Assembly (NCBI RefSeq): GCF_022539665.2
Contig: NC_081337.1
Location: 7,664,679-7,728,678 of the forward strand
Direction of reading: 5' to 3'
Source: Daphnia carinata
Taxonomy: Eukaryota; Arthropoda; Branchiopoda; Diplostraca; Daphniidae
Length of the DNA stretch: 64,000 bases
Below, one piece after another: positions 14,441 to 25,964 of the stretch. The notes under the pieces were generated by a model. The model was not told the DNA's origin, ran no database searches, and saw only the letters and a program-made list of their open reading frames with translations. Positions within the stretch are counted from its first letter, which is position 1. Each line of letters begins with the position of its first letter. The translations under genes and the position numbers were made by a program.

Positions 14441-17400
14441 TCACTTCTTCATAGCATGAAGTACACGGCTAAGAGCTCCCACTCTATATAGTTCTGTTTT
14501 AGCGTTTGCACTTGGACTTTTCGCATGTTTTTTCTTCGATTTTCTCTTCGGAAGGGTTGTTGTGGTTTGCGATTGCTTCGTTTTTTGCACAGCTGGAGGG
14601 ACTTCTGAGGCGGATTTCAATCTGTTCACGTCTTGAACAACCTATGACACACATGACAATTAACGTCGAGAACCTGATTGTAGAATTCCAAAAGTACCTG
14701 AAGTGTGAAATGAGCTTTAGGTTTAGTGCCTTTCAAACTCGAGTCTAGGGTTCTCTTTGGCATCCCGCGAAGTGAATCGGGTCTACTAACTGACGACGCA
14801 TTCCGACCATGGATTGCTGAAGGAGGATTGGTTCGTAGACAAACACCGTTTACCAACGACGTTTTTGATTGAAAGTCGACCAATACTTGATTCTTCACTT
14901 TTGACAACGAACCAGAAACGTTTGCAGAAGATTTGTCTTCGGATTCCGAACTGCTTGGAAACGAAACCGTAACAGGCAAGGCATTGTCGACACTTGGCAG
15001 TGTTAAACTTCGAACTAATTTCTTAGGTCTTTTTCTAAAGAAAACATCTCTCGGCTTTATCCTGTTGGAGGGTATAGTGGGCGATGGACCACTTCTTGGA
15101 GATGCTGATGCTGAAATATATGATTTTAACGATGGCGATCTAGACGGTGACGGAGAAAACGAGTTCGACCGCGAGCGCGTCCCACAAGTCAAATGGGACA
15201 TTTGTACGTTTAGTTGACTAATACATCGGGCAACCTTAAATGAGATCAACGTATTAGTGATGAAACAATAAAAAGCACGACGTAGAAAACATTACGTTAC
15301 CTGTAAAAAATCCGTTTTTTTGTGAGAGCTATTGACAAGCAGTGAAAACCTTCTGGACTGAAAACACCTTCTGGCGTTCTCTTCTTCAGGGCTGTTAAAA
15401 CAAAATCTTTAGTACGGAAAATTCCTTGTATACCATTAACTATGCAACCGGGTGGAAAACTAGGCCTCAGCTTTGAGTGTGATCATGCTAGAATTCAGGG
15501 TACAAAGCCAAATAGGATTGTGTGTCACACACAGGAAACTAGTTTTTGCTACAAACTTCCAGCAACCAAGTTTACTGTTAGCACAGACATTTACTGTTTG
15601 TTTCACGAAAGTCTAGTCATAAAAGAATATGCTTGACCTTTTATGTATCCAACAAGGGAAACGCTTGCTTTGCCAACTGAATTCATATCAGACCTTTTAC
15701 CGAACCATCATTGGCCATACGAATCAGAGTAAAATAAACGAAAATGCATAGCATTTAATCAAATAATTTACCTATCTTCATCAGGGACCTTGACGTATAC
15801 TGGTTCTTCTGCTGAAGAACCCGCGTTTGATAAATAACGCAATGCACGTTCAATCCAATGGACCTAGAGCAACTAAAAAAAAATCGCAAACAAAATAAAT
15901 TAGTTAAACGGTAAAATAACCAAGAACAATTAGTTACTGACCACATAAGTCATCCAAGTATGTTAGCAAGCAAAGGTTATTTAAAAAAACAATTGTCATA
16001 ATAGTCAGATAATGCTATACGATTTGAGCTTATGGCAAATCTAAGACAGGAAAAGTAGAAAAGAATTTACTCTAGAAGGATTCGGATTGAAGAAATTTGC
16101 CAGTGTTTCACAGAAGATATATCCAATATCCTGGTAGTCCTGTATAGTAAAATGAGTTTGCACAGACGAACTATCCGATCCGGTTAGGGTTCCGCAAACA
16201 GAGGCTTCAAGCGTGTAACTATACTGAACACCAAGTTGCTTCATGACTACCCTTCCAGTTCCTTCTTTAGCACGTTGGACCACAAATTTGCAGTTTTCAA
16301 AATCAAACTAGTGAAAACGAATACGAGGATTAGAAAGAAAGAAATGAAGCCAATGTTAAACAATTCAATGTGAACCTTGCCATTTGAAGCTTTATGCATC
16401 ATCAGCGGGAAAACCTGCTCGATAAGGGGAAGTTCGTTGACGTCTTTATCTTCACATCCATAGATGAATACATTATGCTTTCGGGAATGGCTGTGAAAGT
16501 CACAGTAGAAAGCAACAGGTCTCTCTTCCATTAATCTGTTGGAGAAAAAGAAGAAAAAAATAGAAAACAAATACATAAATAAATAAAATAAACAAGTAAA
16601 TTAGAAATAATAAATAAATTTTAAAAAATGAATAAAACATAAATAAATCAATAAAAATAGTAATGCAATTATTCAAGACAAATCAGTGGAGGAGTGTATG
16701 AAAATACTCACTTTCTTATTAACATTTTCACATGCCAAACAGGTGGATAACATTCCCTGCTGACAACACGATATTGCCGATTTAGGTCGCGAGCAGCAAG
16801 AGAGCATCTGGTATTACCAACAATCACTCCGTCAGGATTCAGCATTGGGATAATCTTAAATATGAACTTTTCTCGCAATTCCTGAAATTTGAAGATTATT
16901 AACATTTTTAACGGCAATTTGGAAAGAAAAAATCGTCTACTTGAGCACACGCACTAGACCCAGTCAAAAAGTCTAAAACACCATCCATTATCCATGAACT
17001 CGGCGTCTCTCCTGGATGGACTCTCGCGGTCAGAACGATTCCAGATTTCTAGATGTACAGTTGGCAAACAATTGAAATTCATCAAATCAATAACAGTTTT
17101 TTTTCATGACTACCCCAGAATCTTCGGTGCTAGGACTAGTTATAGTCAAGACATGAACACTGTTCCCAGCCAAGCTCCGGCATAACAGGCGGATTTTGCA
17201 GTACTGCGCGCGTTCTTCATCGTTCTACAGACATTTGCATCAAGCAAAATGTTTACAGAAGAAACCAATTGCGAGTTTTCGTTTACCTGAATAAGGAGTA
17301 ACCTGTCTTGTAAATGAGAATAGGTGTAAGGATAACAATAGGCAAGATACACTGTATCTTCTGAATAAGGAAATTCTAAAGTAAAGCTTAGTGTATGAGT

Positions 17401-18842
17401 TGGATTCGCACCATCTCTCCTAGAACAAGCCTCACAAAAAGAAATTTAGTACAGTGAATAAAAGAATCACCTATTTTGAAATATATTACATGTTGTCGTT
17501 CCGATAATATGCAATTCGGGTACCACATCGGTTCCAACCAATTCCTTCCGTTTCTGCGCGTTTTTCTGAATACATTAGAGGTTTCATTCCTTCCAAATAG
17601 AGACTATCTGCCTTCGCAAAATTTACAATGGAAAACCTTCAAACAGTTGTTTTATCACCATTGTTATGACACAAAACGAACGAGATTTACCTGTAGGTTG
17701 TTTTGGCTTGCATATTCTTAACACTAAAATAAAACCATTGCAGGTGTCGCGAGGTGTACAGGTCAGGGCGTAAATGGAGCTCATAGAAATTTCCCGTGAT
17801 TCTAAATACTTTTGACAAATTGCCTGACTCAAAGCGTGATTCAAATATGAGAGAGTCGTCTGGTACAAGAAAGCGATTATCATCAGCTGGTGCAAGTCCA
17901 TTTGCAGTGCTGGATCTGGTGAACTTGTTAAAAGATAAAACTGTTACATCAACAAATTAAACAGGAAGTTCAAAATAAATGAAGGGATTACATATGGAGC
18001 TGTACTTTCTGGTATATAACAATATACCAAGTCCCCTCCACTTTTCAGGACTTCATCTCCCCAAGGGGATGGTTCTGGTTCTGTTCCAGTAGCTTGATAG
18101 TAAGGTTCTCGTTCTGTAAGACATTGGACAATATGTTTTGGTGTGGCTACTGCCATCTGGAAAAATAATTTATATTACTTGTCAGACTTTCAGCTCAGAT
18201 GTTATAGGTCCAAGTCTTTGGACCAATTTATGGCTAAAGATTTATGCCTTACTGATGTGCAGTTCAGAGATTATTTACAGCTGTTGATATACAAAAGCGC
18301 AGAAGAAAATTGAAAGCTTGTGTTATCAAAACAGGGGGGAATCATTGCTAAGATATGTAAGAAAGATGTTTGGTGGTTAGACCAACTTAAATCTACAAGG
18401 GTAGAAGTCAAGGTTCAAAGTCAGGTCAAAGAAAACTTTGAACACAGTAAGACCATTACCTGAAACAAAACAAGTCTAACACAGCCATGAATGTGTGAAC
18501 ATTTAAATATGTGCATATGTGTGCATATGTGTGTGCTTTCTGTGTGTGAAAAAACCATCACAGCATTACAATTCACCTGACATTCTGCTGGCCAGCGCGG
18601 AGCTTGCTGTGGACCAAGTTCTCTTTGAAGAGAAAAGAGGTGCCTTGGTTCGCTTAGTTTAGGACTTGAAATCTCATTGTCAGTAGAAGGTAAAACTAAT
18701 TGAGTGGTTTGATTCAAGTTCAATGTAATGGACCTAGTCACACCGTTTTCTACACAAAATTAACGTAAAGACAAGAGGCAAAATTCAAAAAATATTATAA
18801 TTAATAAATAGGAATTGTACCTTTTTCCGTAGTGTTGTCCAT
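14441..18842 (-). CDS. AGBL2: Cytosolic carboxypeptidase 2/3-like tubulin deglutamylase
   Basis: M14D zinc carboxypeptidase that shortens polyglutamate side chains on tubulin, mainly in axonemes and basal bodies. The start at 18842 gives MDNTTEKENGVTRS. The N-domain, typical of CCPs, includes [31 protein letters not shown] and [15 protein letters not shown]. The catalytic domain has [17 protein letters not shown] (zinc-binding His and Glu, near 17,010), [20 protein letters not shown] with [25 protein letters not shown] (third zinc ligand, near 16,500), and [11 protein letters not shown] with the catalytic Glu near 16,215. The [19 protein letters not shown] form and [12 protein letters not shown] match CCP2/CCP3 rather than CCP1 or CCP5. 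A Ser/Arg-rich, low-complexity tail ends at 14441. AGBL2 and AGBL3 cannot be told apart here. Low-complexity AAATAAAT repeats fill an intron at 16,560-16,660. Confidence 0.92.
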
Positions 18843-18876
18843 AGTCCTAGTACGTTTCCGCAAAAGTGTTTAAGCT

Positions 18877-18890
18877 ATTGCCGTGGCAAC
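18877..18890. promoter_or_regulatory. X-box-like RFX binding site in divergent promoter
   Basis: ATTGCCGTGGCAAC matches the palindromic RFX X-box (GTTGCCATGGCAAC) at 12 of 14 positions and fits the relaxed nematode consensus. It lies 35 bp upstream of the tubulin deglutamylase ATG. RFX factors drive ciliary genes, so the position agrees with that gene's predicted role. Occupancy is inference. Confidence 0.5.
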
Positions 18891-18894
18891 CAAA

Positions 18895-18910
18895 CGATAG
18901 CTTGCTATCG
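18895..18910. promoter_or_regulatory. Perfect inverted repeat CGATAGC-tt-GCTATCG
   Basis: Seven-base arms around a two-base centre lie 53 bp upstream of the deglutamylase start, immediately beside the X-box-like site. It may be a dimeric factor site; the half-site TATCG resembles part of a DRE-type element. The function is not known. Confidence 0.35.
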
Positions 18911-20005
18911 AATAAATGTCAGAAATCGATGATAGATTATCGTAGAAAGCAGCCCTGCAATATTTAATTCTTTTTTTTCCAAATGTGAAACCTGTCGTTT
19001 TCTGTCGAATAAATTGCTTCGAATCAAATGTTTGATTCTGAATCAAAAATCAAATTATTCTTGATCTTTGAACTTTCGAATAAATGGACTTCGTATTCAT
19101 GACTCTTGATTTTTTTAGGAAAAGATGATTCGTTTTTCATCTGGTTGCTCGAGAATAAATTTCGAACATATTACTTTCTATTTTAGGACGATGTTTAGTC
19201 TTTAGGTTGCCTTTGTCGTTACTTCTTTAAAATTTCTTCTTTAAAACATTGTAAATAATTTTAAATGAATAATAATAATAAATTCTATAACCATTGTGCC
19301 ACGAGTCCACGACCGCATATCCTAACCAAAATTTAGCTTTGGGTGTCAGTCATTTAAATAGGCAGCATTTAAATAGGCAGCAAGTGAGTATGACGCTGTG
19401 GAATAGTTCGCAGCTGCCTTGCTGATTTCAACATGGGTTCGAATTTTTTATGTTATATTATTTAAATATTTTTTTTTGCGTTTAACAATTCTTTGCCTCT
19501 GCCCGTCGGCCCACTCACTGCCTCCACCGCACAGTTTTTGCCCGTATCACTTTATTTGCTATTATCTAACGCACCCGCTTTCCGTGCCCGTCGGCTTATG
19601 TGGTGTCGCCCACCTTTAAGCAAAGCCGGAAAGCACTGAAAAATTGCTTAAATCCACGTTTCCATCCACATTCTAGTCTTCCAAAACCTAATCCTGCTGA
19701 TTCACTACAGCGGGCGGCGGTTTGAACCCTTTTCAGGTAGTCTCCCTGCCAGCCAATCACAGCAAATGTATAACGCGACGGACACACAAAACTCCTCCCC
19801 ATTTTTCCTTGTTTTTTATTCGAGTTTGTAGCTTCTATGGCTGGTTTATTGGAAATTTTAGTACTGTACTTATTATTTCCTTAATCACGCATGTCAAACA
19901 TTAACGAGGTAAAATAATTAAGTGTTTGTGCTGCTTGTTTTATTTCTTTTACCGAGCGATTCTTATGCCATTTTGGTATTTGGATATGGTTCACCATATG
20001 AAACC
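18911..20005. other. Shared upstream region of AGBL2/3-like and PXYLP1 genes
   Basis: No coding region is supported. The start codons of the two divergent genes lie 1.16 kb apart, and this stretch holds the plus-strand promoter and any 5' UTR. A direct duplication of CATTTAAATAGGCAG occurs near 19,351-19,380. Confidence 0.4.
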
Positions 20006-21724
20006 ATGATGAAAAAAAAATGTTTCATTATTATGACATTTTGGACCATCTTTGTTGTTGTATTAGGTGTGTAAACATGACTCATTGAATTCCATTAGCA
20101 AATATTAATCTTTCTTTTTAAGGTGTGTATTGGTACCTAAAACATTTACATCATGACTCACACAGTTTAATGCGAACCATTTTAGCTAAGGGAGCAAGTT
20201 CCACTAGTGAACCAGCAGCTAAGGTGTTTTTTAATTCTATGAAAAAGTATTGCAATCTACCATCTTCTGATAGTGTTTTTGGCTTTGAAGGTAAACATCC
20301 TTGTTTATTATAAAGAACTAATCGCAAATGATTTCAATGAGTAAGTTAATGCTGGCTTAACAAAACAGGTGATTTTGAAGAATCATATGGTCTTTTAGGA
20401 GTAATAACAATATTTAGACATGGTGATCGGGGTCCATTGACTACTTTGGATGACAAGAGAAAAATAAATTGTAGTTCTTACATAACAAAAAGCTATAAGA
20501 AACTGGAAAAAATTGTAAGAACACATAAATCTGAAACTCTTGCTGCTAAACTACTTCCGAGAAGGTGATACAGGAAAATATGTAATTTTTGTAGCTTCCA
20601 AATTCTTTTTTATTTTTTCTAGTGATTTTTGTATTCCTGGGGTATTATCTAAGCAAGGAGCTTCCCAGCTAATAGAACTAGGAAATGGTTTCAAGGAATC
20701 ATATGCAAAACATTGCAATTTCTCAGATTCTAATATTATTAAACACCTTTCCGCAAATACAACCTCATACAGGTACCTTTAATGACAAAAGTTTTTAGAA
20801 TATATATCTGACATCCCTATAATTAGTCGGACAATTCAGTCAGCATATTCCTTCTTATTTGGACTTGTGGGTTCAGTGTTTTTAAACATAAACATACAAA
20901 AGTCGGGTGACGTGACTTTCTGTTCCAAATATTGCCGATGCGAAGCTGCAAATCGGTTTGAAAAATTGTAATTGAATAGATTTCTATCTTATTGTTTTTC
21001 ATAAAGCACATAAATCAATTCACGTAACTTTTTTTTCGATTATTATTTTAGGCACAAGTTTGAACTAAATGATCTATTTAAAAGCGATGTCAGTGTAGCA
21101 AATTTTTCGTCCCAGGTGCGAAGAATCCTCAAAAACTCCGAGCAGTCAAAAAAATCAATTCTACCTACTACGCTAAAAGACATACTTCTCCATTATGTCT
21201 GTCATAATGATATTCCTGGCTGCTCTACCGATGAATCTATTTGTGTAAACTCTACGACAATTATACCCTTAGATTATTACTTACAGCGTGAAGCTAAAGC
21301 AAGCTCCAGTGGCCTTAACTTAAAGAAAGCGGGAATTCTTCGTGCATATAGACTCTTGAACGCTATTGATCAACAGATTTTGTCATGGATTAATATGTCA
21401 AAAAAGCGCAAAGCAAAAAATTTTCTGTATTTTCCCTATTTCCATGTCTTTTCCGGACATGACTTAACTTTGATGTATATTCTCACAAGCCTAGGCATTT
21501 ACGATGGTTACCTACCGCATTATGCATCCCGGCTTACTTTTGAAGTTCTTTCTAAAAGAAGCCAATATTACTTACGTGTATTGTGGAATGGCTTCGATGT
21601 CACCCAAAACATTTGTCCCTCCTCTCAGACCTATTGCAATGCTCGTTTTCTTGCAACTTTCATCCGCCTTGAAATGAAGCGCTACTTTCAAACTGAGGAT
21701 TTCCTGAGAGCCTGTAACCTCTAG
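20006..21724 (+). CDS. PXYLP1: 2-phosphoxylose phosphatase 1-like histidine acid phosphatase
   Basis: Golgi type II membrane phosphatase that removes the transient 2-phosphate from xylose in the glycosaminoglycan linker, allowing chain extension. Five exons (20006-20066, 20123-20290, 20369-20574, 20633-20772, 21052-21724) sum to 1,248 nt, encoding 415 residues. An N-terminal signal anchor (CFIIMTFWTIFVVVLGVYW) follows MMKKK. The histidine phosphatase signature is VITIFRHGDRGPL, with the nucleophilic His in RHG, and the C-terminal catalytic HD pair lies in FSGHDLTLMYILTSLGIYDG. Lys/Cys-rich luminal segments and the family tail are present. The human protein is somewhat longer. A poly(A) signal AATAAA lies at 22042-22047. 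Family placement among PXYLP1/acid phosphatases rests on overall layout. Confidence 0.88.
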
Positions 21725-22152
21725 TCTGCAGTTTATTTGTCTCCACATCTATCACTTAAGAAGTCGCGTATACGTTAAAACACAACGTTTGTTTTTTTAT
21801 TTTGTTTCTCACAATTTTATTAATACATAAAAATTTTCTCTTATTTGCCTACGGGTTCCAATGGTCTTCTTTAAAAAAAAATAGCGAAGACTTTTCTTTT
21901 CTGATTAAGGTATATACCTCCATACATCTAGCTGTTCAGACCACATTAAGAAACCGTTCATACTTACAATGTCGTTTAGCAAGAATAATGGATTAAAGGA
22001 AGCTTCGCATGAAAGAGATCAAAATACTATTCAAATCCTAGAATAAACTGCTGTACGACAAAAAACGCAACCTAAGGCGTCAAAGTACTGTGCTTCATTG
22101 CATTTAAAAGTTTTTCTTTTTCGCATTGGTTATATTCGCAAGAAACAAACAG

Positions 22153-22180
22153 ATGCTGCAGCCTTGCAGGTCTGCAGCAT
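22153..22180. repeat. Stable hairpin followed by a T-run
   Basis: ATGCTGCAG (22153-22161) pairs perfectly with CTGCAGCAT (22172-22180) across a 10-nt loop, and TTTT follows directly. It lies about 110 bp past the PXYLP1 poly(A) signal and 350 bp before the SR protein gene. Confidence 0.6.
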
Positions 22181-22530
22181 TTTTGTAACACGAGCTAGAC
22201 TTCTGCTTCATATATCGATTTAAAAATTTCGATTACAAATGATTTCATGATATATAATAAAACAAATTGAAACAAGTTTTTAACCTTATATGAAAAATGT
22301 CTAACGAAATTTTAAAATTTTGAAATTTTGAAATTTTTTTTTCTGTTAAGAAAATTTCTGTAAAGAAGTTTTCTGTTCTTGAGTAAAAGTTACCTATTAG
22401 TACTGCAACCTACAGCCACGCCACCTTCTGCTGCGGACGCCATTGCCGAGAAGAGAAGTGTATTCCGTGGATATACCGTTGATAGTACCGACAAATAAGT
22501 CAGATTTTAAAAACTTTTGACGGCGGCGTT

Positions 22531-24735
22531 ATGTCTCGTAACCGAGAAAGTACCAATACAGACAATAAAGTCTATGTTGGAGACTTGGGTAAGCAATTCC
22601 AAGATTTTTGACTTACACATCAACCTTCTTATCACGAAGAAAAGTGTCACTACTGCTTGCACGTTGAGTATTATTTTTGTGTAATCATTAATTGATGTAC
22701 GCATTAGGAAATAATGCATCGAAAGGAGAACTAGAAGACGCCTTCTCTTATTATGGAAGACTGCGAAGTGTCTGGGTTGCAAGAAATCCTCCTGGGTTTG
22801 CCTTCATTGAATTTGAAGATCCGAGAGATGCAGAAGATGCTGTTCGTGGCTTGGATGGAAGGTAAGAAATGACAATGAATAATATTAGTTCTTAGTAACT
22901 GAATTATAAGTAAATATTGCAAAGCAAATAATCATAGTAAGCGAGGAAAGTTACTATCCTTTTAGCCATATTCAATATTATGTAGGATTTTGTTCCATTG
23001 AGTGCATGCACCAATTTGTGTTGCATTAACCAGTTTTGTCATCAATGTTGGATATCACTTGTTAGCTTTCCAAGTTGCAGAAATAAGGAATAAAACCGAT
23101 GAATTATCGAATTACAGAACCGTATGCGGCCGTCGTTGCAGAGTAGAACTTTCTACCGGACGTACCCGTTCGCGTGGTTATAGTGGACCATCTAGACGTG
23201 GAAGACCTTTTCATCCAGAAGATCGCTGCTATGAATGCGGCAGTCGAGGCCATTATGCTCGAGATTGTCCTTTGTACAGTCGTGGTCGTAGGCGGTAAGT
23301 TAAAGACTACCCGGTTTTAGTTCTTAAATCATGATTCTGTAGATTGCTAAAGCTTGCAGCATTTCTTGGTTAACTTGAAGTTCTGAGTAAGCTTTGATGC
23401 TATAACAGAGTAAAAAGAAAGAGGCTATATGAAAAAATTACTCAAAATATTTAATTAATTGTTACTTGTTGATATATTCTAATTTGTGTTAAAAAGGCAA
23501 GTCTCAATTGTGGAATTGTGACTATATGTTAAAAGTAACGTTGGGTGGTTTATTGATGGCGTTTTGTAGGCCGAACGTCGGTAGCTTGAGGACCGGCGAC
23601 GGTCTACCTTCTGCCAGTCGGCTAACAGCTAGTCTACGTGACGTTCTGCGCTGAGAGACACATTGATCAGCGTCAGACAAGTCTGCTAGAATGCCCCACT
23701 GCCTCTTCGAATGAGAGACTTCGATTAGCCTCGACACTTAAACTTGAAACTCCCTCGTCGTTCGGAAGTGGACATCGCTCTACTTTCTTGATCCCTCACA
23801 CAAACAAACAAAAAAGAAAATTAACCATTCTGTACAGTAGCTCTAAATTATTCAGGAACTTCAACAAAACCTGTAGTATTATTTCTGTTGTTTTCACCAA
23901 GTGATCACCTCATTGATGTGCTACGTCGTCGTACGCCTCTAGCTCCCGTCTGCTCTTAAAACGTCCAGAAAATCGTTGATCCATCTGAGACAGCGGCCGT
24001 TACGCTCCATCTCAATACTTGCCAATTTTGTCCACGAGAATCATCAAACCGTGTTTTTTTTTTTTTATTATTATTATTTTGTTCGATAGCCCGCAAAATT
24101 AAAACGAAATTATTTTTTCTTTATTATTATTTTATGTCAATAGTGGTTCGAGAAGCAATACTCATTCACGTAGCCGCTCACGTAGCCGCTCGCGTTCTAG
24201 GAATCGCAGCCGAAGCCGCTCCAACTCCCGTCGTTCTAGGTCGCCAAGCCGTCCCAAGTATAAAGTTTAAAGCTTAGAGTTTACCGTGTTGAATGAAAGT
24301 AAATGAGTTCAATTGTTGTCTTCTTTCCAGGAATCGCTCGCGTAGTCGCTCCACATCTCGCCATTCTCGTCGTTCCCGATCGGTTTCACGCCACTCTCGC
24401 CGTACTCGATCTCCCACCCGATCCAAGTGAGTGTTGTGTGGTTGACTTTTTCTGTTGCGATTTCATAACAACCGCAACTGGAATTAATACCTCTTGCCGT
24501 ACAGGTCAAAATCAGTATCACGTCGATCGGTGTCAGACAGGAGTCAATCGCGAGATCGCTCTAGGGATAGATCGCGTTCACGTGATCGGTCTCACGATCG
24601 ATCACGCTCCGTCTCTCGATCGCGCAGCAGGTAGCAAATTAAATGTATAAAATCGTTTGGACCGTTTGACCTATTTTTCTCCTATTTAGATCATCTCGGC
24701 GGAGCGTTAGCCCTCGCGCCAACGGCGACGATTGA
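22531..24735 (+). CDS. SRSF7: SR splicing factor with RRM and zinc knuckle (SRSF7/SRSF3 class)
   Basis: Nuclear RNA-binding splicing regulator. Seven exons (22531-22588, 22708-22861, 23118-23294, 24144-24257, 24331-24426, 24505-24630, 24690-24735) sum to 771 nt, encoding 256 residues. The RRM has RNP2 KVYVGDLG and RNP1 [14 protein letters not shown] knuckle [14 protein letters not shown] follows, as in SRSF7 (9G8) and Drosophila Xl6. The rest is an RS domain of SRSRS, RSRD and SRRS repeats ending [10 protein letters not shown]. Intron 3 (23295-24143, 849 bp) is several times longer than the others and may hold a regulated exon. Orthology within the SRSF3/SRSF7 group is not resolved, so the symbol is by domain layout. 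Confidence 0.92.
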
Positions 24736-25964
24736 CAAATATCAGCGATATGCTAACTTTGAGCAACAAACCATTACCTTTTTCTTCCTCTTTTATTTTT
24801 TCTTCTCCCCATTTTCCGCCTTTTTTTTATTTTTTTTTCCCCACTTTATTTTTCTTTATTTTTTTAATTATTATTTTATGCCACGTTTTCTGGGTTATCT
24901 TTAGAAATAATGGCTGTGGTAGCAAAGCTATTCGGCCCAACGTTTTGCTTTTCTTCATTCTAAAATTCTTGAACCTTGAATTTCACTTACCCCCGACATG
25001 AAACAAAACCTTTCCCTCGCCCTTTCATCTCCATTACACTCCGTCGGTATCCTCCATTTCCCCCAACATCGCTACCCCTCATCTTATTATTATTCAGTCG
25101 ACATTCCACATTTCCAAGTTGGAAGAGAACTGCAATACATGACTCATTGGAAAGTTTCAAAATTTCACGCTATTGTGTGGTAATTAAAAGGCAGTGCACT
25201 CGATAATCTGTTTAACATTTACCGTATTCCACAAGCGTAAAGGTTTGCTATGAAGGATAACTGCAGAATTTAGATTTCAGTTGGGATGGAACTGCACACC
25301 TGTCCTTGTCCGCTGCTCACATGACGGTCTGCTATAATAGGACGCACGCTTCCCCTCCAGGAAGTGTCCCTCCTATTTGGTAAAAAAAAAAATTATAAGT
25401 ATAAAAAAGGCTTTCTCTCCTACGTTTGTCTTTTAGCCACAGAGGGGGAGTACTGCAGGTGTGTGAGCATAGAAGGGATGTAAAAGGCGACGGTGTAGCT
25501 GCCCGATTCGTATTCAGTTAACTACAGTCGGTGGAAGAACACGGTGGTTTGCTGCCCATTGTCTGATGGTTTTCTTAGTGTGTTGCTCGTACTAGCCGAA
25601 ATCGTGTTCGCCGGATTATTCTCCGACGTCCTTCATTCCGCAAGACTGCGTATTTAGTGAATTCAAAATAGATCTGACCTTTACCAATGGTATTTTCATT
25701 TTTGACCGTTGAGTAAAAAGCACGAACGGTAAAAACAGATCAGGTGGTTGCACGTGATGGGCGAGTGCAGGTCGCCAGTGGAAATTTTTTTGGTTGGCTA
25801 GTTCGCGCCTGTACCCTGCGCTTTTTTTGTGTGTGTGTGTTTTCGGCTCTACTTTGAGGGCGGAAACGGTCAACGCATCCGTTGCCTTGGGCATTAGGTG
25901 ACGATTGTATTGTTCCATTGTGTTTGTGTGCCCCTATTCAAATTTCGAAAAGCTCTGAGACGTT
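24736..25964. other. 3' UTR of the SR gene and upstream region of harmonin
   Basis: No coding region is supported. A C/T-rich low-complexity tract (about 24,780-24,890) lies just after the SR stop codon. A short (GT)n run sits at about 25,830-25,841 in the probable 5' UTR of the next gene. Confidence 0.4.
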
